Of a stretch of DNA of 24,494 nt, positions 1 to 8,189 are shown one piece after another; positions within the stretch are counted from its first letter, which is position 1, and each line of letters starts with the position of its first letter. The notes under the pieces were generated by a model, which was given only the letters and a program-made list of their open reading frames with translations, did no database searches and was not told the DNA's origin. Source of the stretch: Anaerolineales bacterium UBA3940 (GTDB lineage: Bacteria > Chloroflexota > Anaerolineae > Aggregatilineales > UBA3940); assembly GCA_002385675.1 (NCBI GenBank), contig DGDY01000297.1:2401-26894 (forward strand). The letters run 5' to 3'. The position numbers and the translations under genes were made by a program.

Positions 1-116
1 GATAGACCTCACCTACTGTAATCGTAGAGGGCTAAATCCGACGGAGACAGTGTGGAAACTCCCAACTGCCCGCGCGGGTTGTCATAAGGGTGGGGCATCG
101 CGCGTCGCCCGTGCTA

Positions 117-145
117 TTGCCAATAGATAGGGCGCATGGTATAAT
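117..145 (+). promoter_or_regulatory. sigma70-type promoter of the nusA operon
   Basis: The sequence has TTGCCA at 117-122, a 17-nt spacer and a perfect TATAAT at 140-145. Transcription would start near 152, giving a leader of about 140 nt before nusA. All + strand frames upstream contain early stops, so no rimP-like gene lies directly upstream in this window. Confidence 0.8.
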
Positions 146-180
146 TCGGATGCTGTTGGGCGAAGAATAGCGTGTTCTTG

Positions 181-205
181 GAAACGTGGGCACTCCCCAC
201 GTTTC
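181..205 (+). promoter_or_regulatory. perfect 10-bp hairpin in the nusA leader
   Basis: GAAACGTGGG (181-190) and CCCACGTTTC (196-205) are perfect complements around a 5-nt loop, inside the predicted leader. The bases that follow (GTTGTTG) are not a uridine tract, so this is not a canonical terminator. It could be a NusA-responsive pause or an RNA-stability element; the role is inferred. Confidence 0.55.
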
Positions 206-290
206 GTTGTTGAACGCACATTTGATCACGTATACAGGCGTTTTGCCGGCCCGGTCCAAGCTGTCGGGAGTAGTGGAGAGTCGCTTTGCA

Positions 291-2393
291 ATGGCGAAGA
301 GTGAATTAATACTAGCGTTTAACGAGATTGCGGAGACTCGCAAGCTGCCTAAAGAGGTCATTATTGAAGCGCTGAAGGCAGCGCTCGTTTCTGCATATCG
401 CCGTAACGAAAATGTTAGCTCGGCCCAGCGCGTTGAGGCACACGTTGACGAGAGGACGGGTGAGCCGAGTGTCTGGGTAGAGAAAGAGGTCGTCGAGGAA
501 GTCCAGAGCCGGCAGACGGAAGTCAGCCTGGAGGAGGCGCGGAAGTACGATCCGAACGTGCAGCTCGGCGATACCATTATGGTGGAAGACACGCCGGAGG
601 GCTTCGGGCGCATCGCGGCGCAGACGGCCAAGCAGGTCATCCTGCAGCGCATGCGTGAGGCGGAGCGCGAGGCGCAGTATGAGGAGTACCAGGACCGCGT
701 CGGCGACCTGGTTACCGGGACGGTCCAGAGCGATAACGGCGACGTGGTGACGGTTGGCCTTGGGCGCACCGAGGCGATCCTGCCGCGTAGCCAGCAGCAG
801 CCCGGCGAGCGCTACCGCATGCACGACAAGGTCCGCGCCTATGTGATGGAGGTCCGCCGGACCAACCGCGGCCCGCAGATCGTGCTCAGCCGCACGCACC
901 GCAACATGCTGCGGCGGCTGCTGGAATACGAGGTGCCGGAGATTTACAACGGCACGGTCGAGATTAAGAGCATTGCTCGCGAGCCGGGCGCGCGCTCGAA
1001 GGTAGCCGTCGCCGCACTGCAGCCGGGCGCGGACCCGGTTGGCGCGTGTGTGGGGATGCGCGGCGTGCGCATCCAGAGCATTGTCAAGGAACTGAACGGC
1101 GAGAAGATCGACGTTATCGAGTGGAGCCCGGATCAGGCGGAGTTCATCTCCAAGGCGCTGAGTCCGGCCCGCGTGAGCGCCGTTTTCCTGGATGACGACC
1201 CGGAGGCGGGGCGCACGGCGACCGTTGTCGTGCCCGACGACCAGCTTTCGCTGGCAATTGGCCGCGAGGGGCAAAACGCCCGTCTCGCCGCCAAGCTGAC
1301 CGGCTGGCGCATTGACATCAAGAGCGTGTCGGAAGCGGCGGTGGATGCCTTCAAGCATATCCGCGAGGATGCGGAACTGGCCCCGCTCGCCGAGAAGAAC
1401 GCCGAGCTTGTTGAGAAGATCGAGTACATCCTGGGCAAGAAGGCCGAGAACCGGCCTGTCATGCCTGAGGAGTACGTGATGCTCACCGACTTCGTGAAGC
1501 TCGTTGAGACGCGCCGTACCGAACTCCTTGAGGAGTCGCGGGTGGAAGTCCGCGAGCGCATGCACGAGGCGCGGGCACAGGTGCCGCCGCAGGCGTACGA
1601 GCATCCGCTTGAGGAGACCGACTTGCCGCTGCGCGTATACAACGTGCTTGAAGAGGCGGGCTACAACAATGTCGGCGAGGTCATGGAGCAGTACTTCTAC
1701 GACCCGAACCGGCTGCTCAACCTGCCGGGGATTGGCCAGGCCGGGCTGGAAGATATCAGGAACATGATCGAGACGATCGAGTTCGTCAAGGCAGCGCCTG
1801 AGGCCGAGGCTGAGGCTGCTGAAGCTGAGGCGGAAGCCGAGCCGGTCGAGGCTGCCGAAGCCGAGGTTCCGGAAGCTGCCGAGCCGGTAGCTGAAGAAGC
1901 GCCTGTCGTTGAGGAGCCTGAGACGGTCGCGCCGCAGCCGGTGGCGGACGTGGTCGAGCAGACGGAAGAGGATTACGAGCGGGCCCGCCGCCGCCGCCTG
2001 ATCGAGCAGTTGAAGATGCAGGAGGGCACCGAGGCCCAGGTCGCCGCGCTGGAGGCGGAAGAAAAAGCCGCCGACGAAAAGGCGGCCAGGGCTGCCGAGG
2101 CCGCCCGCGCTGAAGCCGAGGCCAGGGCCGAAGCCAAAGCTGAGGAAAAGGTCGAAGAACCGGCAGCGGAGGTTGATGAACTGGCGTTTGACGTCCAGGA
2201 CGACTACTTCGAGGACGAGGAAGAGGACGAAGAGACCGTTCGTCGCCGTGCCAAGCAGCGCCGCCGCCAGCTCGTATTTGACGAGGAGGCGGGCCGCATG
2301 GTTGCGAAGCGCCGCCGCAAGGGTGGGCGCAAGCGCGGCAAATGGGAAGACTTCGACGCTCTCGACGACCTGGACGAGTTTGAGGATCTCTAA
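291..2393 (+). CDS. nusA: transcription termination/antitermination factor NusA, with long C-terminal extension
   Basis: NusA binds RNA polymerase and nascent RNA and modulates pausing, termination and antitermination. The 700-residue product has an N-terminal polymerase-binding domain (about 1-125), an S1 domain (about 138-205), KH1 ([11 protein letters not shown] near 254) and KH2 ([14 protein letters not shown] near 323). A helix-hairpin-helix segment follows at about 440-500 ([13 protein letters not shown]), resembling the RNA polymerase alpha C-terminal domain. The remainder is an Ala/Glu-rich acidic stretch (about 501-610) and a charged tail of arginine clusters ending in an acidic segment. 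NusA proteins are usually 350-500 residues, so the tail is the odd part. The ATG at 291 is preferred because GGAGAG lies about 10 nt upstream and family homology begins there; an in-frame GTG at 186 lies inside the leader hairpin. It is the first gene of the operon, 23 nt before ylxR. Confidence 0.96.
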   Translation: MAKSELILAFNEIAETRKLPKEVIIEALKAALVSAYRRNENVSSAQRVEAHVDERTGEPSVWVEKEVVEEVQSRQTEVSLEEARKYDPNVQLGDTIMVEDTPEGFGRIAAQTAKQVILQRMREAEREAQYEEYQDRVGDLVTGTVQSDNGDVVTVGLGRTEAILPRSQQQPGERYRMHDKVRAYVMEVRRTNRGPQIVLSRTHRNMLRRLLEYEVPEIYNGTVEIKSIAREPGARSKVAVAALQPGADPVGACVGMRGVRIQSIVKELNGEKIDVIEWSPDQAEFISKALSPARVSAVFLDDDPEAGRTATVVVPDDQLSLAIGREGQNARLAAKLTGWRIDIKSVSEAAVDAFKHIREDAELAPLAEKNAELVEKIEYILGKKAENRPVMPEEYVMLTDFVKLVETRRTELLEESRVEVRERMHEARAQVPPQAYEHPLEETDLPLRVYNVLEEAGYNNVGEVMEQYFYDPNRLLNLPGIGQAGLEDIRNMIETIEFVKAAPEAEAEAAEAEAEAEPVEAAEAEVPEAAEPVAEEAPVVEEPETVAPQPVADVVEQTEEDYERARRRRLIEQLKMQEGTEAQVAALEAEEKAADEKAARAAEAARAEAEARAEAKAEEKVEEPAAEVDELAFDVQDDYFEDEEEDEETVRRRAKQRRRQLVFDEEAGRMVAKRRRKGGRKRGKWEDFDALDDLDEFEDL

Positions 2394-2416
2394 AGACACA
2401 GGTAGGAAGCGGAAAG

Positions 2417-2707
2417 ATGGCGAGGCGCAAGCACCAACCTCAGCGAACCTGCGTGGTATGCCGTACGACTGGCGCCAAGCGCACGCTGACGCGGCTGGTG
2501 CGCACGCCTGAAGGCGTGAAGATTGACCCGTCCGGCAAGCTCGCCGGACGGGGCGCCTACCTCTGCGATAACCCTGCCTGCTGGCAGAAAGCCGCGCGCA
2601 GCGACGCCGTCGGCAGGGCGCTGAGGACGACACTAACGGAGGAAGAGCGCGCAATGATCGCCGCGCACGGGGCGCAGGTTGCGTCCCTGACCGAGAATGA
2701 ATCATGA
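2417..2707 (+). CDS. ylxR: YlxR/RnpM family RNA-binding protein
   Basis: This 96-residue basic protein is the small YlxR family member normally found between nusA and infB. It shows the family signature GRGAYLC at residues 44-50 and a CVVC pair at 12-15. Cys50 and Cys55 give four cysteines that could bind a metal. The Bacillus homologue (RnpM) has been reported to bind and modulate RNase P; whether that applies here is inference. The gene starts 23 nt after nusA, with an A/G-rich stretch containing GGAAG upstream of the ATG. No promoter is evident between them, so it is expected to be co-transcribed with nusA and infB. Confidence 0.93.
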   Translation: MARRKHQPQRTCVVCRTTGAKRTLTRLVRTPEGVKIDPSGKLAGRGAYLCDNPACWQKAARSDAVGRALRTTLTEEERAMIAAHGAQVASLTENES

Positions 2708-2814
2708 ACGCTCGGTTGAACTAATCATGGGGAGCGTGCCGCAATGTAAGTGAGGCACCTAATGCTTCAGGGCACACTCCCTCTGCGGTAAACTGGAATC
2801 GAGTGGAGGTGCTC

Positions 2815-4614
2815 ATGACAGAAGCAGCAGAGCAGCGCAAGGTCACCATCCCGGACTTTGTGACCGTGCGTGAACTGGCCGAACTAATGGAGGCCAGCCC
2901 TATTGACGTAATCAAAGAGCTGATGGCAAATGGCATTATGGCCAGCATTAATCAGCAGGTTGATTACGAGACAGCAGCTATTGTCGCTGCGGAGATGGGG
3001 TTTGAGCCGCAGCCGGAAGCGGCTGTAGAAGTAGCGGTCGAAGCGAAGCCCGAGGAGATGCAGGCGTGGCGGCGCTTTTATAAGGACGAGAAGCTCGAAG
3101 ACATGGTCGATCGCCCGCCCGTTGTCACCGTCCTCGGCCATGTCGACCACGGTAAGACCAGCCTGCTGGACCGGATTCGCCATCAGAACGTGCAGGCGGG
3201 TGAGGCTGGCGGTATCACCCAGCATATCGGCGCCTATCAGGTAGAGCACGAAGGTCGCATCATTACCTTCCTGGACACGCCCGGTCACGAGGCGTTCACG
3301 GCAATGCGGGCGCGCGGCGCTCAGGGGGCGGATATCGCTGTGCTCGTCGTCGCCGCCGATGACGGCGTGATGCCCCAGACCCGCGAGGCGTATAACCACG
3401 CGACTGCTGCAGGCGTACCCATTGTCGTTGCGCTGAACAAGATGGACCGGGCGCAGGCACGCCCCGAGGCGGTTAAGCAGCAGCTTGCCGATCTGGGCCT
3501 CGTCCCCGATGAGTGGGGCGGGAGCACACTCGTCGTGCCGGTGTCGGCGCGCACGGGTGAGGGCATCGATGACCTGCTTGAGGCCATTCTTCTTGTTGCT
3601 GACGAGACCTTCATTAAGGCCAACCCGAAGGGCAAGCCCGCCGGTACCGTGCTGGAGTCGGAGGTTGAGCGCTCCCGTGGTGTCATGGCGACGTTGCTGG
3701 TGCAGAACGGCACGCTGAAGCGTGGTGATGTGGTCCTTGCTGGCACCGCGTACGGGCGCATCAAGGCGATGTTCGATGAGTTTGGCAAGCAGGTCAAGGA
3801 GGCCGGCCCGTCGACGCCGGTGCGGGTGATGGGCCTTAACGAGGCACCACCCGCCGGTACACTATGGGAGACCGTTGCGAATGAGAAGGAAGCGCGGGCT
3901 ATCGCCGCGCAGCGCGCCGAGGAGGCGGCTGCCGCCGTGCAGGCACGCCAGCCGATGACGCTGGAGGAACTGTATGCGCGCTTCAAGGCGGGCGAGACCA
4001 AGGAACTGACGCTGATCATCAAGGCCGACGTGCAGGGTTCCATCGAGCCCATTGTCCAGTCGCTTGAGCGCCTTAAGGTGACCGAAGACGAGAAGGAACT
4101 CAAGGTCAACATTATCGCCAGCGATATCGGCGACGTGAGCGAGTCGGACGTGATGCTGGCCTCCGCGTCGGACGCCATCATTATCGGCTTCAACGTTGGC
4201 GTGGATAATGCCGCCCGCCGCCGCGCCGACAGCGAGGGCGTGGAGATCCGCACATACGACGTCATCTACAAGCTGATCGAGGATGTCGAGGCAGCGCTTG
4301 AAGGTCTGCTGGAGCCGGTCTACGAGGACCGCGTCATCGGTACCGCCGAGGTGCGGCAGGTCTTCAACATTCCGCGCGTGGGCAAGGTGGCAGGCAGCTA
4401 CATGCGTGAGGGCGAGGCCCGCCGTGACGCGCAGGCCCGTATCATCCGTGCGCACAAGGTTATCCACAAGGGCAAGGTGGCGTCGCTCAAGCGCTTCCAG
4501 GAGGACGTACGCGAAGTCCGCACCGGGTTTGAGTTCGGTCTCAACGTCGAGGGCTTCACGGACTTCCAGGAGGGTGACATCGTCCAGTTCACCGTGCGCG
4601 AGCGGGTGAGCTAA
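2815..4614 (+). CDS. infB: translation initiation factor IF-2
   Basis: IF-2 is the GTPase that delivers initiator tRNA to the 30S subunit and promotes subunit joining. The 599-residue product has a short IF2-N domain (about 10-65) and then the complete G domain: GHVDHGKT at 108-115, GGITQHIG as switch I, DTPGH near 154, NKMD near 208 and SARTGEG near 245. Domains II, III and the fMet-tRNA-binding domain IV follow. The N-terminal part is much shorter than in enteric IF-2 alpha, so this is a compact IF-2. The ATG at 2815 is chosen because GGAGG lies 5 nt upstream; an in-frame GTG at 2803 would overlap that ribosome binding site. A gap of about 100 nt separates it from ylxR, without a clear promoter or terminator. 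Confidence 0.97.
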   Translation: MTEAAEQRKVTIPDFVTVRELAELMEASPIDVIKELMANGIMASINQQVDYETAAIVAAEMGFEPQPEAAVEVAVEAKPEEMQAWRRFYKDEKLEDMVDRPPVVTVLGHVDHGKTSLLDRIRHQNVQAGEAGGITQHIGAYQVEHEGRIITFLDTPGHEAFTAMRARGAQGADIAVLVVAADDGVMPQTREAYNHATAAGVPIVVALNKMDRAQARPEAVKQQLADLGLVPDEWGGSTLVVPVSARTGEGIDDLLEAILLVADETFIKANPKGKPAGTVLESEVERSRGVMATLLVQNGTLKRGDVVLAGTAYGRIKAMFDEFGKQVKEAGPSTPVRVMGLNEAPPAGTLWETVANEKEARAIAAQRAEEAAAAVQARQPMTLEELYARFKAGETKELTLIIKADVQGSIEPIVQSLERLKVTEDEKELKVNIIASDIGDVSESDVMLASASDAIIIGFNVGVDNAARRRADSEGVEIRTYDVIYKLIEDVEAALEGLLEPVYEDRVIGTAEVRQVFNIPRVGKVAGSYMREGEARRDAQARIIRAHKVIHKGKVASLKRFQEDVREVRTGFEFGLNVEGFTDFQEGDIVQFTVRERVS

Positions 4615-4650
4615 CCAGGCTGACGTACAGAACCAGCGGCGAGAACAGGT

Positions 4651-5040
4651 ATGGCAAGCAAGAAACAAGGGCGCATTGCAGAACGCATCCAGGAAATCCT
4701 CAGCATACTGCTGCAGTTTGAGGTGAAGGACCCCCGGCTGCAGAACGTTACCGTGCTGGACGTTAAGATCGATCGTGAACTGATGTATGCGACGGTCTAC
4801 GTCTCTGCCCTCGGTGGGGAGGAGGAGCGCGACGCGGTGATGGAAGGGCTGCAGAATGCCAGCGGCTTCCTGCGGCGCGAGCTTGGAGAGCATCTCGCGC
4901 TGCGCCGCGTACCGGAACTGCGTTTTGAGTGGGACGAGACGGCGGAGCAGGCGGCGCGCATCGAGGCGCTGCTGGACTCGCTTAACATCCCGAGTGACGA
5001 CGAAGAAACCGAGGGCGATGCAGCAGACGACACTGAGTAA
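4651..5040 (+). CDS. rbfA: 30S ribosome-binding factor A
   Basis: RbfA is a KH-like factor that binds the 30S subunit near the 5' end of 16S rRNA and helps its late maturation. The 129-residue sequence begins with the family's basic helix (RIAERIQEILSILLQFEVKDPR). It continues with the conserved strand region ending YATVYVS and the helix RRELGEHLALRRVPELRF. The C-terminus is a short acidic tail. It lies 36 nt after infB, the usual order, and its end overlaps the start of nrnA by 23 nt, suggesting translational coupling. Confidence 0.95.
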   Translation: MASKKQGRIAERIQEILSILLQFEVKDPRLQNVTVLDVKIDRELMYATVYVSALGGEEERDAVMEGLQNASGFLRRELGEHLALRRVPELRFEWDETAEQAARIEALLDSLNIPSDDEETEGDAADDTE

Positions 5041-6004
5041 GGTTGTGCAGTCACTGCGGGCTGCCGACCGCATCGCCATTGTGACGCACATCAGCCCTGA
5101 CCCCGATGCCATTGGCTCGGCGTTGGGGCTGACGCATGCGTTGCTGGCGCTCGGCAAGCAGGTGGTGCCGCTGGTCGATGACGATCTGCCTGAGACGGTG
5201 AACTTCCTGCCCGGCGTGGAACTGATGCAGCGCGAGCTTCCTCCCAACTTCACGCCGGACCTGGTGGTGTCGCTCGACGCGAGTGACGTTGAGCGGCTCG
5301 GTGCGCATGGGGCGCTCGTGCTGAGCGGCCAGCAACCTGTGCTCAACATCGACCACCACGTGACCAACCTGAGCTTTGGCAGCCTGAACTACGTAGACGC
5401 AACCGCGGCGGCAACCGCCGAACTGCTCGTGCCGCTCGTTGAGGAACTGGGCGTGCCGCTTGATGGGGCGGTTGCCACGTGTCTGGCTGCCGCGCTTGTT
5501 TCCGATACACGCAGTTTTTCCATCCCCAGTGTGACGGCTCGCACCCTGCAGGTGGGCGCACGGCTGCTCGAAGCGGGTGCGGACCTCTCCGACATTACCA
5601 ACCGCATCCTGAACCAGCGCACCTACGACTCGCTGCGGGTCTGGCATCTGGGCCTTGAGCGCATGAAGCTCGAGGATGGGGTGATCTGGACCTCGCTGCC
5701 GTACAAAGATCGCAAGGAGCGTGGCCTGCTGAATACGGAGAGCCAGGGGCTGTCCAACCTGCTGCTCTCAGTTGACGAAGCGATGATCTCGGCGGTGTTT
5801 ACCGAGCGAACGGACGGGCAGATCGACGTGAGCTTCCGCGCAGTGCCCGGTTTTGACGTTGCCTCGGTCGCGCTGGCGCTTGGCGGGGGCGGGCATCCGC
5901 TTGCCGCCGGTTGCCTGCTTGAAGGCGATCTGGACGAGATGGTCAACATGGTCGTCGCGCAGCTCAAGGCGCAGGTCGCCGAGCGGATCGCGGAGGAGGG
6001 TTAA
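5018..6004 (+). CDS. nrnA: DHH-family phosphoesterase, NrnA-like oligoribonuclease/pAp phosphatase
   Basis: NrnA-type enzymes degrade nanoRNAs (and some dinucleotides) and dephosphorylate 3'-phosphoadenosine 5'-phosphate. The 328-residue product has the DHH metal motifs: DPDA at 28-31, the aspartate in VVSLDAS, and DHH at 112-114. The C-terminal DHHA1 substrate-binding motif GGGGHPLAAG begins at about 289. The start at 5018 is chosen because homology begins immediately after it, with GAGGG just upstream. An upstream ATG at 4856 would add residues read from rbfA in another frame. Position between rbfA and truB is common in Firmicutes, Actinobacteria and Chloroflexota. NrnA versus a c-di-AMP-type DHH enzyme cannot be fully separated by eye. 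Confidence 0.9.
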   Translation: MQQTTLSKVVQSLRAADRIAIVTHISPDPDAIGSALGLTHALLALGKQVVPLVDDDLPETVNFLPGVELMQRELPPNFTPDLVVSLDASDVERLGAHGALVLSGQQPVLNIDHHVTNLSFGSLNYVDATAAATAELLVPLVEELGVPLDGAVATCLAAALVSDTRSFSIPSVTARTLQVGARLLEAGADLSDITNRILNQRTYDSLRVWHLGLERMKLEDGVIWTSLPYKDRKERGLLNTESQGLSNLLLSVDEAMISAVFTERTDGQIDVSFRAVPGFDVASVALALGGGGHPLAAGCLLEGDLDEMVNMVVAQLKAQVAERIAEEG

Positions 6005-6010
6005 CCCCAC

Positions 6011-6895
6011 GTGGCTTTTGGCCTGCTGAATGTCGCCAAGCCTTCCGGCCCCACGTCGCACGACGTGGTTAACGCCGTGCGACGCGGCACGGGCGAGCGC
6101 CGGGTGGGCCACGGCGGCACGCTCGACCCAATGGCGGATGGTGTGCTGGTACTGGCGTTGGGGCGCGCTACGCGCCTGCTGGAGTATCTCTCGGCCTCGC
6201 ACAAGGCATACCGGGCGGAAGTGACGCTCGGCGTTACGACCGATACGTATGATGCCGAGGGTGAGGTGCTGGCTAAGCGGCCTGTCCCGCTCGACCTCAC
6301 CCTGGCCGACCTAGACCGTGCGCTCGATGCGTTCCGGGGGACGATCCAGCAGGTGCCGCCGGTCTACTCGGCGGTGAAGGTCGGTGGGAAGGCGGCCTAC
6401 GCCCGCGCCCGCGCCGGCGAGGAGCTTGAACTGAAGCCGCGTGAAGTGCAAATCTTTGAGCTTGAGGCGGTGGCCTTCGAGCCGCCGAGGCTCACGCTGC
6501 GCGTCGTGTGTTCCGCCGGGACGTACATCCGCAGTCTGGCGCACGATCTTGGCGAGGCGCTTGGCACCGGCGCGATGCTTTCTGCGCTGACGCGCACGGC
6601 GAGCGGGCAATTCCGGCTGGAGGACGCAGTCCGCTGGCCCGACCTTGAAGCGGCGTTTGCGGACGGCTCATGGCGTGATTTGCTGCTCCCCGCCGACCTT
6701 GCATTGGACGGCACACCGCAGCTTCATCTCGATGAGCAGGGGCTGCAGGATATCTCGCACGGGAGGCCGCTTCGGGCCGGAGACGTCCCCGCGCACGGAC
6801 TGGCGCGTGCCTACGCGCCGGATGGGCGATTTGTCGCCGTGCTGGAGGGCGACGCGCGGCGCGGCTTCTGGCGGCCCCAAAAGGTATTTGTGTAA
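6011..6895 (+). CDS. truB: tRNA pseudouridine(55) synthase
   Basis: TruB converts U55 in the T-loop of tRNAs to pseudouridine. The 294-residue protein carries the family motif GGTLDPMADGVL with the catalytic aspartate at residue 39. Further TruB segments are visible (PPVYSAVKVGGKAAYARAR and GTYIRSLAHDLG). The start is GTG, 6 nt after the nrnA stop, with GGAGGAGGG overlapping the end of nrnA as the ribosome binding site. A C-terminal PUA-like part follows the catalytic domain. Tight packing indicates co-transcription with the upstream operon. Confidence 0.96.
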   Translation: MAFGLLNVAKPSGPTSHDVVNAVRRGTGERRVGHGGTLDPMADGVLVLALGRATRLLEYLSASHKAYRAEVTLGVTTDTYDAEGEVLAKRPVPLDLTLADLDRALDAFRGTIQQVPPVYSAVKVGGKAAYARARAGEELELKPREVQIFELEAVAFEPPRLTLRVVCSAGTYIRSLAHDLGEALGTGAMLSALTRTASGQFRLEDAVRWPDLEAAFADGSWRDLLLPADLALDGTPQLHLDEQGLQDISHGRPLRAGDVPAHGLARAYAPDGRFVAVLEGDARRGFWRPQKVFV

Positions 6896-6937
6896 CGTAT
6901 TCGCGTTCGGCATCCCCTTGAAAGGTTACTCACAGAC

Positions 6938-7873
6938 ATGCGACACATCACTTCTCTCGAAGACGCGAATCTTACCGGGCCTTCTGTCGTGACAATTGGC
7001 GCGTTTGACGGCGTGCATCGCGGGCACCAGCATCTGATCGGCCAGCTTGTGGAGCACGCCCGTGCCACCGGCGAAACCCCGGTTGTGCTGACCTTCCACC
7101 CGCACCCGCGCATGGTGATCGCCGGGTTTGAGCCGGGCTTCTACCTGACGCTGCCCGACGACCGGGCGCAGCTTTTGGCCGACCTGGGCGTGGAACTCGT
7201 CATCACGCACCCATTTAACGACGAGGTGCGCCATATCCGCGCGGCGACGTTTGTGGACCGCCTGCTGGAACACCTGCATGTAGCGTCGCTGTGGGTGGGC
7301 GAGGACTTCGCGCTTGGCTACCAGCGCGAGGGCAACGTGCCCTTCCTGCGGGAGCAGGGGCGCGAAAAGGGCTTTGAGTTGCGTGTCGTCGATTTGATGG
7401 ACGCGGGCGGCGAGCTTGTCAGCAGCAGCCGCATCCGCCAGCACATTCAGAGCGGCGACGTGATGGAAGCCGCCCGTCTGCTGGGGCGTCCGCATTATGT
7501 CGTCGGTACGGTGGTTGAGGGAGCAAAGCGGGGGCGCTCGATTGGCATCCCGACCGCCAACCTCGACGTGCCCGTCGAACTGGCTGTGCCGCCGCGCGGG
7601 GTCTACGCTGGCTGGATGCAGGTTGATGACAAGTCGTACCCGGCGGTCACGAACATCGGGCTGCGCCCGACCTTCGAGGGAGACGAGCGCACGACCGTCG
7701 AAGCGCACCTGATTGACTTCTCCGGCGACCTGTACGGCAAGGAAGTGCGGCTGAGCTTTATCGCGCGGCTGCGCGACGAAAAGAAGTTCGACGGCGTCGA
7801 GGCGCTGATCGCGCAGATCAATGCCGACATCGAGCGCGGGCGCGAACTGCTGCGCACGCAGGGTGAGGAGTAG
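6938..7873 (+). CDS. ribF: bifunctional riboflavin kinase/FAD synthetase
   Basis: RibF phosphorylates riboflavin to FMN and adenylylates FMN to FAD. The N-terminal nucleotidylyltransferase domain shows GAFDGVHRGHQ (residues 21-31) and the SSSRIRQ signature near 165. The C-terminal flavokinase domain shows GRSIGIPTANL near 200 and an LYGKEVRLSF segment. At 311 residues it has the usual length of the bifunctional enzyme. It starts 42 nt after truB with GAAAGG upstream. It closes the operon, since a new promoter (7916-7945) begins shortly after its stop. The truB-ribF order is common in bacteria. Confidence 0.96.
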   Translation: MRHITSLEDANLTGPSVVTIGAFDGVHRGHQHLIGQLVEHARATGETPVVLTFHPHPRMVIAGFEPGFYLTLPDDRAQLLADLGVELVITHPFNDEVRHIRAATFVDRLLEHLHVASLWVGEDFALGYQREGNVPFLREQGREKGFELRVVDLMDAGGELVSSSRIRQHIQSGDVMEAARLLGRPHYVVGTVVEGAKRGRSIGIPTANLDVPVELAVPPRGVYAGWMQVDDKSYPAVTNIGLRPTFEGDERTTVEAHLIDFSGDLYGKEVRLSFIARLRDEKKFDGVEALIAQINADIERGRELLRTQGEE

Positions 7874-7915
7874 GGGGATGCGAGCCGGGTCGTCGCGCCG
7901 GGCGCAACCTCGCTG

Positions 7916-7945
7916 TTGACGTGGCAAAAATGTGTATGCTACAAT
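7916..7945 (+). promoter_or_regulatory. strong promoter of the aspS leader
   Basis: TTGACG (7916-7921), an 18-nt spacer and TACAAT (7940-7945) form a good sigma70-type promoter. An extended -10 TGC directly precedes the hexamer. The expected start point is about 7952, placing the leader peptide and the terminator inside the transcript. Confidence 0.8.
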
Positions 7946-7984
7946 CCCCGCAGCAAACTCAGGCTGTAAGGAAGGTTGGCTGAG

Positions 7985-8095
7985 ATGGATCAGCTGCACG
8001 CGCCGCCCAACCCGTCCAATAATTGCAGTGCCGATAATAACGGCAATCCTTTTGGCCTGGGCGGGTGCGGTCTGACGACGTGTGGTAGGTCTTAA
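7985..8095 (+). CDS. 36-residue Asn/Asp-rich leader peptide of aspS
   Basis: A short ORF (ATG to TAA) lies about 33 nt after the predicted transcription start. It has a strong ribosome binding site (AAGGAAGG, 7968-7975) 9 nt before the ATG. Eight of 36 codons are Asn or Asp: D2, N9, N12, N13, D17, N18, N19 and N21. The second half is Gly-rich with cysteines at 14, 28 and 33. It precedes aspS and is separated from it by an intrinsic terminator. The best reading is a leader peptide whose translation senses charged tRNA-Asp/tRNA-Asn. A secreted or cysteine-rich functional peptide is a less likely alternative; no signal peptide or membrane segment is visible. Confidence 0.75.
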   Translation: MDQLHAPPNPSNNCSADNNGNPFGLGGCGLTTCGRS

Positions 8096-8142
8096 GCGCA
8101 CAACATCAGACAGGCTGCCGCCCGCGCTCGCACGCAGGGCGG
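7996..8142 (+). promoter_or_regulatory. four-segment transcription attenuator of aspS
   Basis: Four short segments alternate as CCGCCC (8003-8008), GGGCGG (8059-8064), CCGCCC (8118-8123) and GGGCGG (8137-8142). Segments 1:2 are strengthened by GCAC (7996-7999) with GTGC (8065-8068). Segments 2:3 are strengthened by GTCTGA (8070-8075) with TCAGAC (8106-8111). Segments 3:4 form the terminator. Pairing 2:3 excludes the terminator, and pairing 1:2 frees segment 3 for it. This is the layout of ribosome-mediated amino-acid attenuators; the regulatory behaviour is inferred. Confidence 0.7.
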
Positions 8143-8148
8143 TTTTTT
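8118..8148 (+). terminator. intrinsic terminator in the aspS leader
   Basis: CCGCCCGCG (8118-8126) pairs with CGCaGGGCGG (8133-8142) with one bulged A, followed directly by six T residues (8143-8148). It sits between the leader peptide and aspS, so it must be bypassed or regulated for aspS expression. Confidence 0.85.
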
Positions 8149-8189
8149 ATTAACTGGAACCCGGTTCTGCTCATACGAGAGGGGAGAAG

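Noticed and set aside
186..290. Extended GTG start for nusA
   Set aside because: It lies within the leader hairpin, lacks a ribosome binding site, and adds residues without family similarity; the ATG at 291 fits better.
312..2705. 797-codon antisense open frame opposite nusA and ylxR
   Set aside because: Leu/Arg-rich shadow of GC-rich nusA codons; the + strand holds unmistakable NusA domains.
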